A DNA stretch of 56,799 nucleotides from Comamonadaceae bacterium (lineage in GTDB: Bacteria > Pseudomonadota > Gammaproteobacteria > Burkholderiales > Burkholderiaceae_C): contig JAJTGH010000001.1 of the NCBI GenBank assembly GCA_021299555.1, positions 1-56,799 on the forward strand. The letters run 5' to 3'. A program made the position numbers and the translations under genes. The number at the start of each line of letters is the position of its first letter. Positions within the stretch are counted from its first letter, which is position 1. The notes below the pieces were generated by a model that was not told the DNA's origin, did no database searches, and saw only the letters and a list, made by a program, of their open reading frames with translations. Positions 54,155 to 56,799 of the stretch are shown piece by piece.

Positions 54155-56134
54155 ATGCTCGCTTACACGCACCCGCAGGAGTTTGACGTCATCGTGGTTG
54201 GCGGTGGCCATGCTGGCACCGAGGCCGCCTTGGCCAGCGCCCGCATGGGTTGCAAGACTTTGCTGCTGACGCACAACATCGAGACGCTCGGTCAGATGAG
54301 CTGCAACCCTTCCATCGGCGGCATCGGCAAGGGCCATCTGGTTAAGGAGGTCGATGCCATGGGCGGCGCCATGGCCTTGGCCACCGATGAGGGCGGCATT
54401 CAATTTCGCATTCTCAACTCCAGCAAGGGCCCGGCCGTGCGCGCCACCCGCGCCCAGGCCGACCGGGTGCTCTACAAGGCGGCCATCCGCCGCATGCTTG
54501 AAAACCAGCCCAACCTTTGGCTTTTTCAGCAGGCGGTGGATGACCTCCTGGTTGAGGGTGACCGCGTGGTGGGGGCTGTAACGCAAGTGGGCGTTCGCTT
54601 CAAGTCTCGGGCGGTGGTCTTGACGGCCGGCACATTTCTTGATGGAAAGATACACGTCGGGCTCAATCACTATGCCGCTGGTCGCGCGGGCGATCCGCCG
54701 GCGGCCTCGCTCAGTGCCCGGCTCAAGGAACTCAAGCTGCCACAGGGGCGCCTGAAGACCGGCACGCCGCCGCGGCTCGATGGCCGCAGCATCGACTTTT
54801 CAAAATGCACCGAACAAGCAGGCGACGGTATGCCCGGCGGGGAGGGCGATTCGGTGCCGGTGTTCAGCTTCATGGGCCACGGCATCGCCCACCCCAGACA
54901 GGTGCCGTGCTGGATCACGCACACCAACGAGCGCACCCACGAAATCATACGCTCTGGTTTTGACCGCAGTCCCATGTTCACCGGCAAGATCGACGGCGTC
55001 GGTCCCCGCTACTGCCCCAGCGTTGAGGACAAGATCAACCGATTTGCCGACAAGGACAGTCACCAGATTTTTCTCGAGCCCGAAGGCCTTAGCACCCACG
55101 AGTTCTACCCCAATGGCATTTCCACCAGCCTGCCGTTTGACATCCAGTACGAACTGGTGCGGTCCATGCAGGGCTTGGAAAACGCCCACATCTTGCGACC
55201 CGGATATGCGATCGAGTACGACTACTTTGATCCGCGCAGCCTCAAAGCCAGCTTTGAAACCCGCGATTTGCAGGGCCTGTTCTTTGCTGGGCAGATCAAC
55301 GGCACCACGGGCTATGAAGAGGCGGCCGCGCAGGGGCTGTTTGCCGGCATCAACGCAGCGCTGCAGTGCCGCGGCCAAGACGCCTGGCTGCCACGCCGAG
55401 ACCAAGCCTACCTCGGTGTGCTGGTCGACGACCTGATCACCAAGGGCGTGACCGAGCCTTACCGCATGTTCACCAGCCGGGCTGAGTACCGGTTGATGCT
55501 GCGTGAAGACAACGCCGACATGCGCCTGACCGAAGTGGCCCGCGCCATGGGGCTGGTGGACGATGCGCGCTGGGACGCATTCAACCGCAAGCGCGACGCT
55601 GTTTCACGTGAAACCGAGAGGCTGCGCGGCCTGTGGGTGCACCCGGCCAAGTTGCCGGCGGCCGAGGCCGAGCGGGTGCTTGGCAAGGCGATCGAGCGGG
55701 AGTACAAGTTGCTCGACCTGCTGCGCCGCCCGGGCGTGGGCTACGAGGCGCTGATGTCGCTCGATGGCGGTCAGTATGCCGCCCCCGACCTGCTGGCCGC
55801 CGGCTCGCCCCCGGAGATGCGCGCTGAGGTGATTGAGCAAATTGAAATCTCGGCCAAGTACGCGGGGTATATCGACATGCAAAAGACCGAGGTCGAGCGC
55901 GCTGCGCACTATGAAAACCTCAAGCTGCCGGTCGACCTCGACTACATGCAGGTGGCCGCCCTGAGCGTTGAAGTGAGGCAAAAGCTGGCCCGGCATCGGC
56001 CGCAGACCCTGGGGCTGGCTTCGCGGATTTCGGGCGTTACTCCGGCGGCCATCTCGCTGCTGCTGGTGCACCTGAAGAAAAACCTCTGGAAACAGCAGAC
56101 CCGCGACGGCGCCGGGGAGAAGGCCGCGGCATGA
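54155..56134 (+). CDS. mnmG: tRNA uridine-5-carboxymethylaminomethyl(34) synthesis enzyme MnmG
   Basis: [62 protein letters not shown]; start 54155 (or 54137). Confidence 0.97.
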   Translation: MLAYTHPQEFDVIVVGGGHAGTEAALASARMGCKTLLLTHNIETLGQMSCNPSIGGIGKGHLVKEVDAMGGAMALATDEGGIQFRILNSSKGPAVRATRAQADRVLYKAAIRRMLENQPNLWLFQQAVDDLLVEGDRVVGAVTQVGVRFKSRAVVLTAGTFLDGKIHVGLNHYAAGRAGDPPAASLSARLKELKLPQGRLKTGTPPRLDGRSIDFSKCTEQAGDGMPGGEGDSVPVFSFMGHGIAHPRQVPCWITHTNERTHEIIRSGFDRSPMFTGKIDGVGPRYCPSVEDKINRFADKDSHQIFLEPEGLSTHEFYPNGISTSLPFDIQYELVRSMQGLENAHILRPGYAIEYDYFDPRSLKASFETRDLQGLFFAGQINGTTGYEEAAAQGLFAGINAALQCRGQDAWLPRRDQAYLGVLVDDLITKGVTEPYRMFTSRAEYRLMLREDNADMRLTEVARAMGLVDDARWDAFNRKRDAVSRETERLRGLWVHPAKLPAAEAERVLGKAIEREYKLLDLLRRPGVGYEALMSLDGGQYAAPDLLAAGSPPEMRAEVIEQIEISAKYAGYIDMQKTEVERAAHYENLKLPVDLDYMQVAALSVEVRQKLARHRPQTLGLASRISGVTPAAISLLLVHLKKNLWKQQTRDGAGEKAAA

Positions 56135-56787
56135 AAGCGGCGGCCGATCTTCGGCCCGCCCTAGAGCAGGGCCTGTCGGCCTTGGGGCTCAAGCTGCAAG
56201 AGGCGCAGTGCGAGCAGTTGATGAGCTATCTGGACCTGATCGGCAAGTGGAACCGGGTCTACAACCTGACGGCGGTGCGGGAACCCGGGCAGATGTTGAC
56301 CCACCATTTGCTCGACTGCCTGGCCGCGCTGAGCCCGCTCCATCGTCACCTGACACAGGCCGCTCGGGCCGAAGGCCGCCTGCTCGACGTGGGTTCGGGG
56401 GCGGGTTTGCCGGGCATTGTGTTTGCCCTGGGTTGCCCGGATTTGCAGGTCAGTTGTGTGGACACCGTGGGCAAGAAGGCCGCCTTCATCGCCCAGGCGG
56501 CAGCCAGCCTGGCCTTGAAGAACCTGGCTGGCGTCCATGCCCGCGTCGAAAGCTTGACCGGCCCGTTTGACGTGATCTCGTCCCGCGCCTTTGCCACCCT
56601 GGCTGATTTTGTCGCCGGATCGAGGCAGGCCCTGGCCCCGGGCGGCATTTGGCTGGCCATGAAGGGCAGGCACCCGGCCAGCGAGATGGCTGCCTTGCCG
56701 GCGGACGTGGACGTGTTTCACGTGGAACCGCTGGTCGTGCCGGGGCTTGATGCCGAGCGCTGCATCGTGTGGATGCGCCTGCGTTGA
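56131..56787 (+). CDS. rsmG: 16S rRNA (guanine527-N7)-methyltransferase
   Basis: [52 protein letters not shown]; overlaps mnmG. Confidence 0.95.
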   Translation: MKAAADLRPALEQGLSALGLKLQEAQCEQLMSYLDLIGKWNRVYNLTAVREPGQMLTHHLLDCLAALSPLHRHLTQAARAEGRLLDVGSGAGLPGIVFALGCPDLQVSCVDTVGKKAAFIAQAAASLALKNLAGVHARVESLTGPFDVISSRAFATLADFVAGSRQALAPGGIWLAMKGRHPASEMAALPADVDVFHVEPLVVPGLDAERCIVWMRLR

Positions 56788-56799
56788 CCCCCTGAGAGA

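Overview
This is a 56.8 kb high-GC chromosomal window. Gene content and order look betaproteobacterial (Burkholderiales, probably Comamonadaceae-like) and it spans the replication-origin neighbourhood: mnmE-yidC-yidD-rnpA-rpmH | dnaA-[oriC candidate]-dnaN-gyrB, then minCDE, and mnmG-rsmG at the right edge. The left part carries a branched-chain amino acid-type ABC transporter, maeB, a secreted N1/T1-type RNase with a barstar-like partner, ksgA-surA-lptD, amgK, rsmE, a broken M20 peptidase gene, a chromate-type transporter, metX-metW, amtB, an RRM glycine-rich RNA-binding protein, lptC-kdsC-kdsD and a Kef-type antiporter. The right part holds a copper-handling cluster and a tightly coupled six-gene operon that joins a periplasmic xanthine-oxidase-family molybdenum hydroxylase (IorAB-like) to soxX-soxY-soxZ-soxA. 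That operon has no soxB or soxCD in the window, and its SoxY ends in ESACVDGS rather than the canonical GGCGG arm. I consider it the best candidate for an undescribed system. Other notable signals are: a SAM-II-like riboswitch plus intrinsic terminator ahead of metX; a DnaA-box/GC/DnaA-trio/AT-rich arrangement between dnaA and dnaN; a G9 tract that frameshifts the RRM protein; a 9-bp hairpin sequestering that gene's Shine-Dalgarno; and 12-bp tandem repeats upstream of dnaA. All calls come from reading the sequence and ORF translations; no database search was run.
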